Assembly: GCA_012934845.2 (NCBI GenBank) | Contig: WNNJ02003166.1 | Location: forward strand, 78,081 to 142,080 | DNA length: 64,000 nt | Direction: 5' to 3' | Source: Pomphorhynchus laevis | Taxonomy: Eukaryota; Acanthocephala; Palaeacanthocephala; Echinorhynchida; Pomphorhynchidae | In this document: positions 63,925-64,000 of the stretch, piece after piece | Position numbering within the stretch: position 1 is the first letter of the stretch | How the letters are laid out: the number at the start of each line of letters is the position of its first letter | Program-made: the position numbers and the translations under genes | The notes under the pieces: model-generated | The model's input: only the letters and a program-made list of their open reading frames with translations | The model's database searches: none | Told to the model about the DNA's origin: nothing

Positions 63925-64000
63925 GTGAATACGTTTAATATATATAATTAAAGTAAACCAGTCTTAACGAAGAAATTAATACGACGTTTCGCTTTTTATT

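Larger units (their letters stand above)
61189..64000 (-). mobile_element. Penelope-like element PLE-B with pseudo-LTRs at both ends
   Basis: The 55-bp sequence AATTAAAGTAAACCAGTCTT...CGTTTCGCTTTTTATT occurs at 61189-61243 and 63946-64000 in the same orientation, giving pseudo-LTRs that flank an RT/GIY-YIG coding region read on the minus strand. Within the repeat the minus strand reads TTGATAAAGC, a short AGC-type stem, GCGAAACGTC, a hammerhead-like remnant. The coding region is nearly full length but carries two visible frame breaks (about 63100 and 61940-62050). The right pseudo-LTR continues past the window edge. Confidence 0.87.

Overview
The window looks like a stretch of an AT-rich invertebrate genome, most likely an arthropod and probably an insect. 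The signs are eukaryotic GT-AG splice signals, one nuclear tRNA-Arg, animal-type gene remnants (LC8 dynein light chain, protein disulfide isomerase, OTUD3-like OTU protease) and a load of Penelope-like elements (PLEs) and LINEs. No prokaryotic or organellar signature was seen. Species cannot be named from the sequence. Almost everything recognisable is transposon-derived; host coding sequence is sparse and largely broken.

Layout. 1-1410: end of an R2-group-like LINE with a restriction-like endonuclease. 1550-9800: Naiad-type PLE fragments around an almost pristine second PLE (2812-5488) whose own 3' end is fused in inverted orientation to its 5' side, followed by a 380-bp satellite. 9870-12460: second R2-group-like LINE; 12804-12876 tRNA-Arg(TCG). 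13-24 kb: Naiad debris, foldback-like repeats, a 114-bp inverted repeat pair 6.7 kb apart and an orphan HEAT/ARM-like coding remnant. 24893-25741: an intact host-like ORF with a C-terminal LC8 dynein light chain domain. 26.4-34.3 kb: third R2-group-like LINE and the best Naiad copy, with the GIY-YIG nuclease upstream of the reverse transcriptase (RT). 37.3-41.0 kb: two copies of an APE-type LINE in opposite orientation. 44980-52170: two divergent protein disulfide isomerase pieces on opposite strands, with a Naiad copy between them that is itself split by a fossil RT/RNase H retroelement with long inverted terminal repeats. 56-57 kb: a 155-bp-arm palindrome and unassigned coding-looking segments. 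57571-59144: an element carrying an OTUD3-like gene and a hammerhead ribozyme. 61189-64000: a nearly complete PLE with pseudo-LTRs at both ends.

How the parts relate. At least four PLE lineages coexist: Naiad-like (about a dozen bodies and many solo tails), the inverted-end PLE at 2.8-5.5 kb, the pseudo-LTR PLE at 61-64 kb, and a decayed GIY-YIG PLE at 43.6-44.8 kb. Naiad fragments were the landing ground for later insertions: a short LINE at 32810-33200 (7-bp target duplication), the fossil retroelement at 46210-50093, and the OTU/hammerhead element (9-bp target duplication). This gives a relative chronology.

The most novel item is the OTU/hammerhead element. It is about 1.57 kb, has roughly 60-bp direct terminal repeats, a perfect 9-bp target duplication, a captured deubiquitinase-like gene, and a hammerhead with complete core, three stems and a GUC cleavage site next to the downstream repeat.
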